Source of the DNA: Bacillota bacterium
GTDB lineage: Bacteria; Bacillota; Clostridia; Lachnospirales; Lachnospiraceae
Assembly: GCA_029224465.1 (NCBI GenBank)
Contig: JAQXUQ010000006.1
Location: 1-64,000 of the forward strand
Length of the DNA: 64,000 nucleotides
Reading direction: 5' to 3'
Made by a program: the position numbers and the translations under genes. This document shows positions 51,603 to 60,221 of the stretch, piece after piece. The notes beneath the pieces are model-generated. The model saw only the letters and a program-made list of their open reading frames with translations. It was not told the DNA's origin and searched no databases. The stretch's first letter is position 1. Each line of letters opens with the position of its first letter.

Positions 51603-52506
51603 ACACTTTATCAGCGGAGAAACACGTCTGTGCGGCCTGATCGGAAATCCTGTAGGTCATACGCTTTCGCCACTTATTCATAATACGCTCGCGGAGCTGA
51701 CCGGAACGGATCTCGTCTATGTCCCTTTGCGGGTTGAAGACGAAGGCTCTCTTGGAGAAGCGATCCGCGGCGCTTATGAACTGAATATCCTCGGCATGAA
51801 TGTGACAGTGCCGTATAAATCCGCTGTTATTCCGTTTCTCCGGGACATCGACCCTTCGGCGGAAAAGATCGGAGCCGTGAACACACTCGTCCGCGTGGAC
51901 GGAGGATACAAAGGCTATAATACGGACTGCTCCGGCATCGGGAGCGCCTTAAAAGAAAACGGCGTTTGTTTTCCGGCGGATCAGCAATGTGACCGGAAGA
52001 ATCTGATCCGGACGGACACCGTCGTTATGATCGGCGCCGGCGGCGCTGCAAAGGCAGCCTGCTGCATGTGCGGCGAGAAGGGAGTCCGGCGGCTGATTAT
52101 TGTAAACCGCACCGTGGAACATGCCGCGCGGCTCGCAGAAACTGTGCAGAAGGATTTTCCAGCTATGTCGGTATCGGCGATGCCGCTTTCCGAAGTTTCG
52201 AAGATCGGGGAAAGCGGATTCCTCGCGATCCAGTGCACGAGGGCCGGGCTTACGCCGAAGGTGAATGAAACACCTGTTGCGGACCGCGCTTTCTTTCAGA
52301 AAGCGGCGGCAGTCTATGATGTCATTTACAATCCGGAAGAAACGCTGTTCCTTAGGCTTGCCAGGCAGGAAGGGACTCCCGGCTGGTGCGGGCTGGACAT
52401 GCTGCTGCAGCAGGGCATCCGCGCGTTTACGCTCTGGACAGGTATTGCGCCGGGGGAGACGCAGGTGAAGAAGGTCAGGGAGCGATTATGGACAACATTG
52501 TACTGA
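51586..52506 (+). CDS. aroE: Shikimate dehydrogenase
   Basis: NADP-dependent reduction of 3-dehydroshikimate to shikimate in aromatic amino acid synthesis; 306 residues. Substrate-site motifs are IGNPVGHTLSPLIHN, NVTVPYKSAVIPFL with the catalytic Lys, and GYNTDCSGI with the Asp; the nucleotide-binding loop is GAGGAAKAACCM. A short insert (PADQQCDRKNLIRTD) lies before that loop. It starts a three-gene shikimate run, aroE-aroK-aroQ, and overlaps aroK by 19 nt. Confidence 0.95.
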   Translation: MPEELEHFISGETRLCGLIGNPVGHTLSPLIHNTLAELTGTDLVYVPLRVEDEGSLGEAIRGAYELNILGMNVTVPYKSAVIPFLRDIDPSAEKIGAVNTLVRVDGGYKGYNTDCSGIGSALKENGVCFPADQQCDRKNLIRTDTVVMIGAGGAAKAACCMCGEKGVRRLIIVNRTVEHAARLAETVQKDFPAMSVSAMPLSEVSKIGESGFLAIQCTRAGLTPKVNETPVADRAFFQKAAAVYDVIYNPEETLFLRLARQEGTPGWCGLDMLLQQGIRAFTLWTGIAPGETQVKKVRERLWTTLY

Positions 52507-53021
52507 TCGGCTTTATGGGCAGCGGCAAAACAGGCGTCGGCAGGGAACTTTCAAAGCTTCTATCGATTCCGTTTTACGACATGGATGACATGCTGGAGCA
52601 GGAGGCGGGGATGCCGATTCCCGAAATCTTCCGGCTGGAAGGGGAAGAGGGATTCCGAAAACGCGAGAGCGGTCTTCTTACGCGCCTTGCGCAAGAGAAG
52701 CAGAAGAACGCTTCCGCGTCGGTTTACTCGACCGGAGGCGGGATCGTCACAAGAAAAGAGAACCTTCCGCTTCTCAAAAAACTTGGAACCGTCGTTTTTT
52801 TCAAGGTGAACCCGGGGACAGCCCTGGAGCGCGTCGGAGACGGTACGTCAAGGCCGATGCTCGCAGGAAGCGGGAGAGAAAAACGTGTCCGGGAGCTGAT
52901 GCTGCTCCGGACGCCGATGTATCTTGCCTGTGCGGACATCGTTCTTGCCATGGACGGATATTCGAAAGAGGAGAACGCGCTGCGGACGAAAATTGTGCTG
53001 CAGGAGCATGGCTGCCTGTAA
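52488..53021 (+). CDS. aroK: Shikimate kinase
   Basis: P-loop kinase of 177 residues making shikimate 3-phosphate. Walker A is IGFMGSGKTGVGREL, with DMDDMLEQEAGMPI, the shikimate-binding FRKRESG and YSTGGGIV, and the lid Arg in DGTSRPMLAG. The ATG lies inside the aroE end, so the two genes are coupled. Confidence 0.95.
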   Translation: MDNIVLIGFMGSGKTGVGRELSKLLSIPFYDMDDMLEQEAGMPIPEIFRLEGEEGFRKRESGLLTRLAQEKQKNASASVYSTGGGIVTRKENLPLLKKLGTVVFFKVNPGTALERVGDGTSRPMLAGSGREKRVRELMLLRTPMYLACADIVLAMDGYSKEENALRTKIVLQEHGCL

Positions 53022-53043
53022 CAGGCAGCACGGAGGATTTCTA

Positions 53044-53499
53044 ATGAATAAAATTCTTGTGATTAACGGACCGAATCTGAATTTCCTGGGAATACGGGAG
53101 ACGAAGGTCTACGGTACGGAGAGCTACAATACGCTGATCCAGAAAATTCAGAAGAAGGCGGGAGAGCTGGGACTCGAGGCCGAGTGCTGGCAGAGCAACC
53201 ACGAAGGCGCGATTATCGACAAGCTGCAGGAAGCGTATTACGATCAGAGCCTGATCGGTGTAGTCATCAATCCCGGCGCTTATACGCATTACAGCTACGC
53301 GATTCATGACGCGTTAAAAAGTGTTTTTGTAACGAAGGTGGAAGTCCATATCAGCGATATTCAGTCGAGGGAGGCGTTCCGCAGTATCAGCGTTACAGCG
53401 CCCGCCTGCGATCTGCAGATTTACGGACACGGGCTGGACGGATATCTTGAAGCAATGGAATACATCGGGAAAACAGCAGCGGATGCAGGCCGGAATTGA
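53044..53499 (+). CDS. aroQ: Type II 3-dehydroquinate dehydratase
   Basis: Dodecameric type II dehydroquinase of 151 residues. INGPNLNFLGIRE opens the protein, with the catalytic Tyr in VYGTESYN, then QSNHEGAIIDKLQEA, NPGAYTHYSYAIHDAL and EVHISDIQSREAFR. It sits just before efp, a common order in Firmicutes. GGAGG lies 8 nt before the ATG. Confidence 0.95.
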   Translation: MNKILVINGPNLNFLGIRETKVYGTESYNTLIQKIQKKAGELGLEAECWQSNHEGAIIDKLQEAYYDQSLIGVVINPGAYTHYSYAIHDALKSVFVTKVEVHISDIQSREAFRSISVTAPACDLQIYGHGLDGYLEAMEYIGKTAADAGRN

Positions 53500-53541
53500 T
53501 ATATTTTCGTAAAGTACCGGCACCGTATACCTAAAAAAGAA

Positions 53542-53570
53542 TTGACATATTCCGTGATTTCAGATAAATT
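53542..53570 (+). promoter_or_regulatory. Promoter of efp, flanked by an inverted repeat
   Basis: TTGACA (53542-53547), a 17-nt spacer and TAAATT (53565-53570). ATACCTA at 53527-53533 and TAGGTAT at 53575-53581 form a 7-bp inverted repeat on either side of the promoter. Confidence 0.6.
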
Positions 53571-53649
53571 TTTATAGGTATGTCTGCATTACAGAAGATA
53601 GATTGAGTGCATTGATTATTCGCGACTATATTCATGGAGGAACATAAGT

Positions 53650-54207
53650 ATGATCTCTGCTAGTGATTTCAGAAACGGTATTACGATTGAAAAAGACGGA
53701 CAGGTACTGGAAATTGTTGAATTCCAGCATGTTAAGCCCGGCAAGGGAGCAGCGTTCGTAAGAACAAAGCTCAAGAACGTCATCAACGGCGGCGTTACCG
53801 AGACGACCTTCCGTCCGACCGAAAAATTCCCGCAGGCAAGAATCGACCGCAAGGATTATCAGTATCTTTACAAAGATGGTGACATGTGCGTATTCATGGA
53901 CACCGAGACTTATGAGCAGGTAAATCTCGGACCCGACGTATACGGCAAGGATATGGATTTCGTCAAGGAAAACGAGATGGTCAAGCTCGATTCCTACAAC
54001 GGCAATATCTACGCGATCGAGCCTCCGATGTTCGTTGAACTGGAGATCACAGAGACCGAGCCCGGCTTCAAGGGCAATACGGCTACCGGTGCTACAAAGC
54101 CTGCAACTGTCGAGACCGGCGCGCAGATCGCGGTTCCGCTGTTCTGCAATATCGGCGACAAGATCAAGATTGATACCAGAACAGGCGAGTATCTCTCCAG
54201 AGCATAA
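53650..54207 (+). CDS. efp: Elongation factor P
   Basis: Translation factor of 185 residues that relieves ribosome stalling at polyproline. The three beta-barrel domains are complete ([20 protein letters not shown] at the start, [17 protein letters not shown] at the end). The tip of domain I is [17 protein letters not shown], with Lys at the position modified in other bacteria. It is a single gene with its own promoter and a strong GGAGG site. Confidence 0.97.
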   Translation: MISASDFRNGITIEKDGQVLEIVEFQHVKPGKGAAFVRTKLKNVINGGVTETTFRPTEKFPQARIDRKDYQYLYKDGDMCVFMDTETYEQVNLGPDVYGKDMDFVKENEMVKLDSYNGNIYAIEPPMFVELEITETEPGFKGNTATGATKPATVETGAQIAVPLFCNIGDKIKIDTRTGEYLSRA

Positions 54208-54228
54208 TCCGTGATCTGAGTGCGAGTG

Positions 54229-54266
54229 CGCGAATAACATTTTATAACGCGAATAACATTTTATAA
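54229..54266. repeat. Perfect 19-bp tandem duplication
   Basis: CGCGAATAACATTTTATAA occurs twice back to back (54229-54247 and 54248-54266). Each copy ends in a -10-like TTATAA; the second continues as TATAAT (54262-54267), the first as TATAAC. It lies between efp and the thrS leader and probably carries the thrS promoter. Confidence 0.85.
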
Positions 54267-54270
54267 TCAG

Positions 54271-54307
54271 AAAAGGCATGTGCCGGGAAACCGCGCGCAT
54301 GCCTTTT
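54271..54307 (+). terminator. Terminator or attenuator between efp and thrS
   Basis: AAAAGGCATG (54271-54280) pairs with CATGCCTTTT (54298-54307). It can end the efp transcript; if thrS is transcribed from the tandem repeat just upstream, it would instead sit at the very start of the thrS leader. Confidence 0.7.
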
Positions 54308-54320
54308 GCTGTATATGAGA

Positions 54321-54451
54321 GTGCTTTACAAGCACAACTGATTGAAGTAAAATCTAGTCCGAATCATCCGGGCAAAGAAACGCCCGGAAATCAAGCAAGC
54401 ACGGATGTCCCCGCATCCGTGCCCAGTACAGGCTTGCCGCCGGTTGCGGCA
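54321..54451 (+). promoter_or_regulatory. thrS leader with four successive hairpins
   Basis: Four perfect stems occur in order: GTGCTT/AAGCAC (54321-54335), TCCGGGC/GCCCGGA (54367-54388), GCACGGATG/CATCCGTGC (54399-54422) and TGCCGC/GCGGCA (54435-54451). The last ends 13 nt before the GGAGG site of thrS. Its loop, with the top pair opened, is seven bases with GGT in the centre, the anticodon of a tRNA-Thr. No T-box sequence (AGGGTGGNACCGCG) is present. Confidence 0.5.
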
Positions 54452-54476
54452 GCGCCTTTCCACGGAGGAAGAAGAA

Positions 54477-56363
54477 ATGGAAAAAGAAGAGTTTTTACAG
54501 GTTTATCGTCACTCGCTCGCGCACATCCTCGCGAAAGCCGTTATCGAGATTTACGGCAGGGATGTGCAGTACGCGATCGGACCGCAGATTGAGGACGGAT
54601 TCTATTACGATTTTGTTCTGCCGGAAGGAAAGACAATTCAGGAATCCGACTTCAAAACCATCGAGAACAAGATGCGCGAGATCTTAAAGCGTAAGGAAGA
54701 CTGGGTGCGCAGGGAAGTCACAAGAGAAGAGGCTCTTTCGATCTTTAAAGATCAGAAATTCAAGACAGAGCTGATCAATGACCTTCCGGAGAACGAGCCG
54801 ATTACTGTTTATTATACCGGTGAGGATTATGTTGACCTCTGCACCGGACCACACGTTTCGAATTCACAGGAACTGATGTCCGCCGCCTTCGAGCTGCGTT
54901 CTGTTTCCGGCGCTTACTGGAGAGGCGACGAGCACAGAGATCAGATGACCCGTGTCTACGCGTACGCGTTCCCGGACAAGGCCGCGCTCAAGGCGCACAA
55001 AGATCTGATCCGTGAGGCGAAGGAGCGTGATCACAAGAAGATCGGCGCGCAGATGGAGCTGTTCATGTTCGATGAGACAGCACCCGGTATGCCGTACTGG
55101 CTTCCCAGAGGATGGAAGCTGTATCAGGCGCTTCTGAAGTATTCGAGAGAGGTGCAGCTGCGCCACGGCTACACGGAGATTTCGGCGCCTTTAATCAACA
55201 ACAAGAAACTCTGGCTGATATCCGGCCACTGGGCACACTATATCAACAACATGTTTATGGTTCCCGGCGTTTCCGGCTGGCTGAAGGCGGATGCGGACAT
55301 TCAGAATGTCGCTGACAATCTGAGCGAGGCAAACGCGGACATCAAGACCGTGAAGATGATGGCAGGCGCTGCGGTCTACAGCAGGGAAGAGGCGGACACC
55401 ATGGCGGCAAAGCCGATGAACTGCCCGAACGCGATGCTGACCTACAAGCGCAAGAACCGTTCTTACAAGGAACTGCCGATCCGTTACAGCGAATATGATG
55501 TTCTGCACAGAAAAGAAAAATCCGGTCAGATGAACGGCCTTTTCCGCGTGCAGGAATTCCGTCAGGACGATGATCACACCTTTGTCATGGAATCCCAGAT
55601 CAAATCCGAGATCGCGGACATCATTTCGATCGCGGACGAAATTTACAAGACCTTCGGCGTAACCTACCGTGCGGAACTTTCCACACGCCCTGCAGACTTC
55701 ATGGGTGACATTGAAGTCTGGAACCGCGCCGAGGCGGATCTGAAGGAAATCCTCGACGAGAAATACGGCAAGGGCGGCTATGAGATTAATGAAGGGGACG
55801 GCGCGTTCTACGGCCCCAAGATCGATCTGCAGATCAAGGACGCGCTTGGCAGAGAATGGCAGTGCGGTACTGTACAGCTTGATTTCCAGCTGCCGCACAA
55901 TTTCGGCCTGACCTATACCGCGCAGGACGGCACAAGCCAGATGCCGGTTGTTCTGCACCGCGCGATTTACGGATCGCTGGAGAGATTCATCGGTATCATC
56001 ACCGAGAACTTCAAGGGCAACTTCCCGTTCTGGCTTTCCCCGTATCAGGTCGGCATCGTTCCGATCCGTCCGGAGCACAATGCGTACGCGAAGAAAGTGG
56101 AAAAGCTTCTCCTCGACAACGGTATTCGGGTCGAAGCGGACTACAGCGATGACAATATGAAGACCAAGATCAAGAAGTACAAGAATTACAAGGATCCGTA
56201 TATCCTTGTGCTTGGCGACAAAGAGGCTTCCGAGAATACGGTATCCATCAATATCCGCGGCAACAAGCAGCTGAACAATGTTCCGCTGGACAGATTCCTT
56301 GACATCTGCGATGAGATGAATGAGGAGCACAGCCTGACACTGACCGATACGCTGGAAGACTGA
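54477..56363 (+). CDS. thrS: Threonyl-tRNA synthetase lacking the TGS domain
   Basis: Class II synthetase of 628 residues. It begins at the editing-type domain (YRHSLAHILAKAVIEIYG), so the usual N-terminal TGS domain is absent; no upstream in-frame sequence encodes it. Zinc ligands of the core are present: Cys in KPMNCPNAM, His in VLHRKEKSG and His in VVLHRAIYGSLERF. Between motif 1 (SGHWAHYINNMF) and that Cys there is an insert of roughly 40 residues (from GWLKADADIQNVADNLSEAN to SREEADTMAA). The C-terminal anticodon-binding domain is complete (QVGIVPIRPEHNAYAKK). ATG 54477 follows GGAGGAAGAA. Confidence 0.95.
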   Translation: MEKEEFLQVYRHSLAHILAKAVIEIYGRDVQYAIGPQIEDGFYYDFVLPEGKTIQESDFKTIENKMREILKRKEDWVRREVTREEALSIFKDQKFKTELINDLPENEPITVYYTGEDYVDLCTGPHVSNSQELMSAAFELRSVSGAYWRGDEHRDQMTRVYAYAFPDKAALKAHKDLIREAKERDHKKIGAQMELFMFDETAPGMPYWLPRGWKLYQALLKYSREVQLRHGYTEISAPLINNKKLWLISGHWAHYINNMFMVPGVSGWLKADADIQNVADNLSEANADIKTVKMMAGAAVYSREEADTMAAKPMNCPNAMLTYKRKNRSYKELPIRYSEYDVLHRKEKSGQMNGLFRVQEFRQDDDHTFVMESQIKSEIADIISIADEIYKTFGVTYRAELSTRPADFMGDIEVWNRAEADLKEILDEKYGKGGYEINEGDGAFYGPKIDLQIKDALGREWQCGTVQLDFQLPHNFGLTYTAQDGTSQMPVVLHRAIYGSLERFIGIITENFKGNFPFWLSPYQVGIVPIRPEHNAYAKKVEKLLLDNGIRVEADYSDDNMKTKIKKYKNYKDPYILVLGDKEASENTVSINIRGNKQLNNVPLDRFLDICDEMNEEHSLTLTDTLED

Positions 56364-56391
56364 TAAACGGAAAAGGACATAGAGGCTGACA

Positions 56392-56434
56392 GGCAGCAGC
56401 CGCAGTGGTGGAAACGCTTCTGCGGCGGCTGCCG
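56392..56434 (+). terminator. Strong GC-rich hairpin after thrS
   Basis: GGCAGCAGCCGCAG and CTGCGGCGGCTGCC form a nearly perfect stem of about 13 bp with a 14-nt loop, 30 nt after the thrS stop. No T-run follows, so it may protect the message end or act as a factor-dependent terminator. Confidence 0.55.
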
Positions 56435-56499
56435 GACAGCTCCGGATGGACTAAATTCATCTTCCTGATGAATCTTCTTATGGAAATATCGGGTTAGGC

Positions 56500-56528
56500 T
56501 GGACATCCTGATTTCGGTATGATAAGAT
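56500..56528 (+). promoter_or_regulatory. Promoter of tRNA-Arg
   Basis: TGGACA (56500-56505), 17-nt spacer, TAAGAT (56523-56528) preceded by TGA (extended -10). The same TGATAAGAT element drives nrdR. Confidence 0.65.
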
Positions 56529-56556
56529 ACAAAAGTTAATAGTTGTTGTTAGACAT

Positions 56557-56628
56557 GCGCCCGTAGTCTAATGGATAGAACGGAGGCCTCCGACGCCTTT
56601 GATGCAGGTTCGATTCCTGTCGGGCGCA
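56557..56628 (+). tRNA. tRNA-Arg (CCG)
   Basis: Cloverleaf of 72 nt: acceptor GCGCCCG/CGGGCGC, D arm GTCT...GAAC, anticodon stem GAGGC/GCCTT, loop CTCCGAC with anticodon CCG, T arm with TTCGATT, discriminator A. CCA is not encoded. A T-run follows directly. Confidence 0.93.
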
Positions 56629-56670
56629 TTTTTTGTACCCAAAAATAATGAACCAGGAGAGAATACACTT

Positions 56671-57798
56671 TTGAACACCCGTTCCGGTAACCATAATAAC
56701 CGCAGGAAAAAGAGCTTTTCCGAGCAGCTCTATGACCTGAAAACCTTCCTCATGCAGAATTATAAAATCGTCATGCCGGGGATTTTGGTCATTGCCATAG
56801 CGCTGACCGTCATCATCGGTCTTCTGGCGCACAGGACTAATAAGGGCCCGACGGTGGAAAGCCAGCAGGCGGCAACACTGGAAGATACGGAAGGCCTCGT
56901 CGGTATGGAGAAGAACGCGTATGCGGATGTGAACGAGCTGTTCAGAACGTATTATGACGCGCTTGCGGAGGGGGATATCGAGACGATTGAATCCATCAGC
57001 TCTCCGCTTTCAGACGAAGAAAAAATCCGTATCCAGACGATTTCCGAGAGCATTGAATCGTATCCTACGATTGATGTGTACACGAAGCAGGGGCCGTCGG
57101 CCGGAACTTATGTCTGCTATGTGTATACGATTCTGAAATTTGTGGATCATGACTGGCTGGTTCCCGGAATGCAGACGATGTATGTCTGCACGAGAGACGA
57201 CGGGTCCGGCAAGCTTTTTATTAATACACAGGAAGAGCATGACGCGGATGTGACGAACTATATACAGAAAGTTTCGGTACAGGATGATGTCGTGGATCTG
57301 AACAACCAGATCACGGCGAATTACAATCAGCTTCTCGCATCGGACCCGAACCTTGTCGCATATCTGGATGAGCTTTCACAGAAAATTGACGTAAAGGTCG
57401 GTCAAAGCCTTTCGGAGCTGAAAGCGGCAAAGGACAGTGAAGGCAAGAGCGAAGAGTCGGAAGATGCCTCCACGCAGGAATCAGAAGCGGCTGCTTCCGG
57501 AGAGGAAAACAGCGCTGAAGCCTCACCTGCTGCTTCTTCGGATAATAATCAGGAACAGACGGAAGCTTCTGCTGCGGCATCCTCCTCGTCAGGAGCCGCC
57601 GTATCGAATCCGACAAAGGCAAAGGCGAAAGAAACCGTGGCGATCCGCAAAGGCTCCGGCACGACAACCGAGCAGATCGGTTCCGCATATCCCGGAGATA
57701 CGTTTGATGTGGTAAAATATGATCCGAACGGATGGAGCCAGATTAAATACAATGGTCAGACAGCATATGTGAAATCTGAGTTCTTTACCTTCGAGTGA
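56671..57798 (+). CDS. Membrane-anchored SH3-domain protein
   Basis: Protein of 375 residues. A basic cytosolic N-terminus (GNHNNRRKKS) precedes one transmembrane helix (ILVIAIALTVIIGLLAHR), an extracellular alpha/beta domain (YADVNELFRTYYDALAEGDI, an NTF2-like start), a Ser/Glu/Ala-rich linker and a C-terminal bacterial SH3 domain (TVAIRKGSGTTTEQIGSAYP to YVKSEFF). SH3b domains bind peptidoglycan, so a cell-envelope role is likely. The start is TTG 56671 with AGGAGAG upstream; earlier in-frame codons lie inside the tRNA. Confidence 0.82.
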   Translation: MNTRSGNHNNRRKKSFSEQLYDLKTFLMQNYKIVMPGILVIAIALTVIIGLLAHRTNKGPTVESQQAATLEDTEGLVGMEKNAYADVNELFRTYYDALAEGDIETIESISSPLSDEEKIRIQTISESIESYPTIDVYTKQGPSAGTYVCYVYTILKFVDHDWLVPGMQTMYVCTRDDGSGKLFINTQEEHDADVTNYIQKVSVQDDVVDLNNQITANYNQLLASDPNLVAYLDELSQKIDVKVGQSLSELKAAKDSEGKSEESEDASTQESEAAASGEENSAEASPAASSDNNQEQTEASAAASSSSGAAVSNPTKAKAKETVAIRKGSGTTTEQIGSAYPGDTFDVVKYDPNGWSQIKYNGQTAYVKSEFFTFE

Positions 57799-57823
57799 CA
57801 GGGAAACAGCCCGGGAGGTGCGT

Positions 57824-59119
57824 ATGTTCGGAAGAATCAATTTTGCGGTCATGGGTGCCGGCAATATCGCTGCGACAATGGCGGATACGGTACGGAAAAT
57901 CCGGGGAGTACGCTGTTATGCCGTTGCTTCCCGAAGCGCCGATAAGGCAGCCGGTTTTGCGGAAAAACACGGCTTCAAAAAGGCGTACGGCTCCTATGAG
58001 GAGCTGGTGAATGACAAAAAGGTCAGCCTGGTTTATGTCGCGACACCCCACTCCGAGCATTACGCAAACGCGAAACTCTGTATCGAACATGGGAAGTCCG
58101 TGATCGTTGAAAAACCTTTCTGTGTTAACGCGGTGCAGGCACGCGAGCTTTTTGCTCTCGCGGAGGAGAAACATGTATTCATCACGGAAGCAATGTGGAC
58201 GAGATACATGCCTTTTGCAAAGACGATCCGTGAGGTGATAGACAGCCGCGTGGTTGGAGATCCCGTCATGCTGAGCGCGGAGCTTTCTTACCCGATCCGG
58301 GGCGTGCAGCGACTCAAGGACCCACTGCTGGCAGGAGGCGCGCTGCTGGATCTCGGCGTCTATCCGCTGACATTCGCGTCGATGTTTTTCGGAGACGATA
58401 TCGCCCGCGTCAAGGCAGACTGCACGTTTACGCCGCAGCATGTTGACGAACAGGACAGTATCACGCTTGTTTATAAGGACGGCAGAATGGCGGTCCTGCG
58501 CGCTTCGATGCTCGGGACCGGAGACCGGCGCGGTGTAATCACCTTTACCAAAGGGTATATGGTGATCGAGAATATCAATAACTTCGAGTCACTGACCGTG
58601 TATGGCAGTGATTATAAGAAGATTGCGCGTTACAAACGGCCGAGGCAGAAGACGGGTTACGAGTATGAAATCATGGCCTGCGCCCGTGCGATCAGAGAAG
58701 GCTGGACAGAGTGTCCGGAGCTGCCGCACGAAGAAACGCTGCGCATGATGGAGCTTCTGGATGAGATAAGACGCCAGTACCGCATCGTCTATCCGTTTGA
58801 GGAAGGCGCAAGGCAGGTGCCGCTCGTTACGGCGCAGGCGCCGGATGCAGAAATGCCGGATATAGAAGTTCCGGATGCAGCGGGGCAGGTGACAAATGAG
58901 CGGGAAGAGACTGCGGCAGAGCCTGCGCTGACCGCGGAACCGGCCGGACAGGAGAAGACCGCGGAGCCCGCGGCTGAGCGGGCGCAGGAACAGATTACAG
59001 AATCAGCGGCAGAGACTTCGCAGGTACAGACCGCGGAGCCCGCGCCGGAACCGGAACAGGAATGTGCAGAAGAGTCTGTGCCGGAACAGCCGGCAGAATC
59101 CGCGGATTCCGGTAATTAG
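57824..59119 (+). CDS. Gfo/Idh/MocA-family oxidoreductase with acidic C-terminal tail
   Basis: NAD(P)-dependent oxidoreductase of 431 residues. The Rossmann motif INFAVMGAGNIAATMADTV opens the protein; VEKPFCVNAVQARELF (EKP motif) and GGALLDLGVYPL are typical. The enzyme ends near residue 335, and about 95 further residues are a Glu/Ala/Pro/Thr-rich repeat-like tail (EPALTAEPAGQEKTAEPAAE). The tail is unusual for the family, and its function is unknown. The substrate is a sugar or polyol derivative by family. ATG 57824 has GGGAGG 6 nt upstream. Confidence 0.88.
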   Translation: MFGRINFAVMGAGNIAATMADTVRKIRGVRCYAVASRSADKAAGFAEKHGFKKAYGSYEELVNDKKVSLVYVATPHSEHYANAKLCIEHGKSVIVEKPFCVNAVQARELFALAEEKHVFITEAMWTRYMPFAKTIREVIDSRVVGDPVMLSAELSYPIRGVQRLKDPLLAGGALLDLGVYPLTFASMFFGDDIARVKADCTFTPQHVDEQDSITLVYKDGRMAVLRASMLGTGDRRGVITFTKGYMVIENINNFESLTVYGSDYKKIARYKRPRQKTGYEYEIMACARAIREGWTECPELPHEETLRMMELLDEIRRQYRIVYPFEEGARQVPLVTAQAPDAEMPDIEVPDAAGQVTNEREETAAEPALTAEPAGQEKTAEPAAERAQEQITESAAETSQVQTAEPAPEPEQECAEESVPEQPAESADSGN

Positions 59120-59134
59120 AGTACAGGATAATTT

Positions 59135-60220
59135 ATGTCAAAGAGAGTAGTTGTGGGTATGTCCGGCGGAGTTGATTCCTCCGTCGCGGCATACCTTTTA
59201 AAATCACAGGGATATGATGTCATCGGCGTTACCATGCAGGTCTGGGAGGCCGGATGTTCGCTCCAGATGGAGCGGGAAGGCGGCTGCTGCGGACAGAGCG
59301 CCGTGGATGACGCCAGACGCGTCTGCGATGTCATCGGCATACCGTATTATGTCATGAGTTTTCGGGATGTTTTTCAGAAAAATGTCATCGATTACTTTGT
59401 AAACGAGTATATCTCGGGCAGGACGCCAAACCCCTGCATCGCCTGCAACCGGTATGTGAAATGGGAAGCACTCCTTCAGAAAGCGCGGGAGATCGGCGCA
59501 GACTACATTGCGACCGGTCATTACGCGCGGATTCTGCGTCTCGATAACGGACGTTACACCATAAGGAATTCCGTGACAGCGGCGAAAGATCAGACCTATG
59601 CTCTGTACAAGCTGACGCAGGATCAGCTGGAGCATACGCTGATGCCGGTAGGAGATTATTACAAGGAAGAAGTCAGAAAGATCGCGAAGGAACAGGGACT
59701 CCCGGTCGCCGCAAAGCCGGACAGCGAGGAGATCTGTTTTGTCGCGGATGATGATTATGCAGGGTACCTTGACCGCACAGCAGGAGACCGTGTGCCAGCG
59801 CCCGGCCGTTTCGTCGACAAAAACGGCAGAGACCTCGGACCGAACAAGGGAATCACGCATTATACGATCGGCCAGAGAAAACATCTCGGACTCTCGATGG
59901 GACACCCTGTCTTTGTTACCGGTATTGACGCGGAGAACAACACTGTGACAATCGGCGAAAGCGAAGATGTGTTCCGCGACAGGCTTGTCTGCCGCGGGTT
60001 GAATTTCATGTCGGTTCCCGGAATGGAACCGGGACAGAAGCTGCGCGCTTCCGGGAAAATCCGCTACGGACATCGGACTGCTCCATGCACGATTGAAAAG
60101 ACCGGAGAGGACGAGATCACCGCTGTATTCGATCAGAAGGTCAGAGCGGTCACGCCGGGACAGGCGGCTGTATTTTATGACGGCGATCACATCCTGTGCG
60201 GCGGGACCATCTGCAGATAA
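59135..60220 (+). CDS. mnmA: tRNA-specific 2-thiouridylase MnmA
   Basis: ATP-dependent enzyme of 361 residues adding sulfur to U34 of tRNA-Lys, -Glu and -Gln. PP-loop MSGGVDSSVAAYLLKSQGYD, first catalytic Cys in NPCIACNRYVKW, second in SEEICFVADDDY, and the C-terminal beta-barrel (VRAVTPGQAAVFYDGDHILC). Sulfur would come from a cysteine desulfurase. It is convergent with the PHP-family gene, with 1 nt between the stops. Confidence 0.96.
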   Translation: MSKRVVVGMSGGVDSSVAAYLLKSQGYDVIGVTMQVWEAGCSLQMEREGGCCGQSAVDDARRVCDVIGIPYYVMSFRDVFQKNVIDYFVNEYISGRTPNPCIACNRYVKWEALLQKAREIGADYIATGHYARILRLDNGRYTIRNSVTAAKDQTYALYKLTQDQLEHTLMPVGDYYKEEVRKIAKEQGLPVAAKPDSEEICFVADDDYAGYLDRTAGDRVPAPGRFVDKNGRDLGPNKGITHYTIGQRKHLGLSMGHPVFVTGIDAENNTVTIGESEDVFRDRLVCRGLNFMSVPGMEPGQKLRASGKIRYGHRTAPCTIEKTGEDEITAVFDQKVRAVTPGQAAVFYDGDHILCGGTICR

Positions 60221-60221
60221 T

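Noticed and set aside
54208-54476. T-box riboswitch upstream of thrS
   Set aside because: The AGGGTGGNACCGCG core and a specifier-loop layout are absent.
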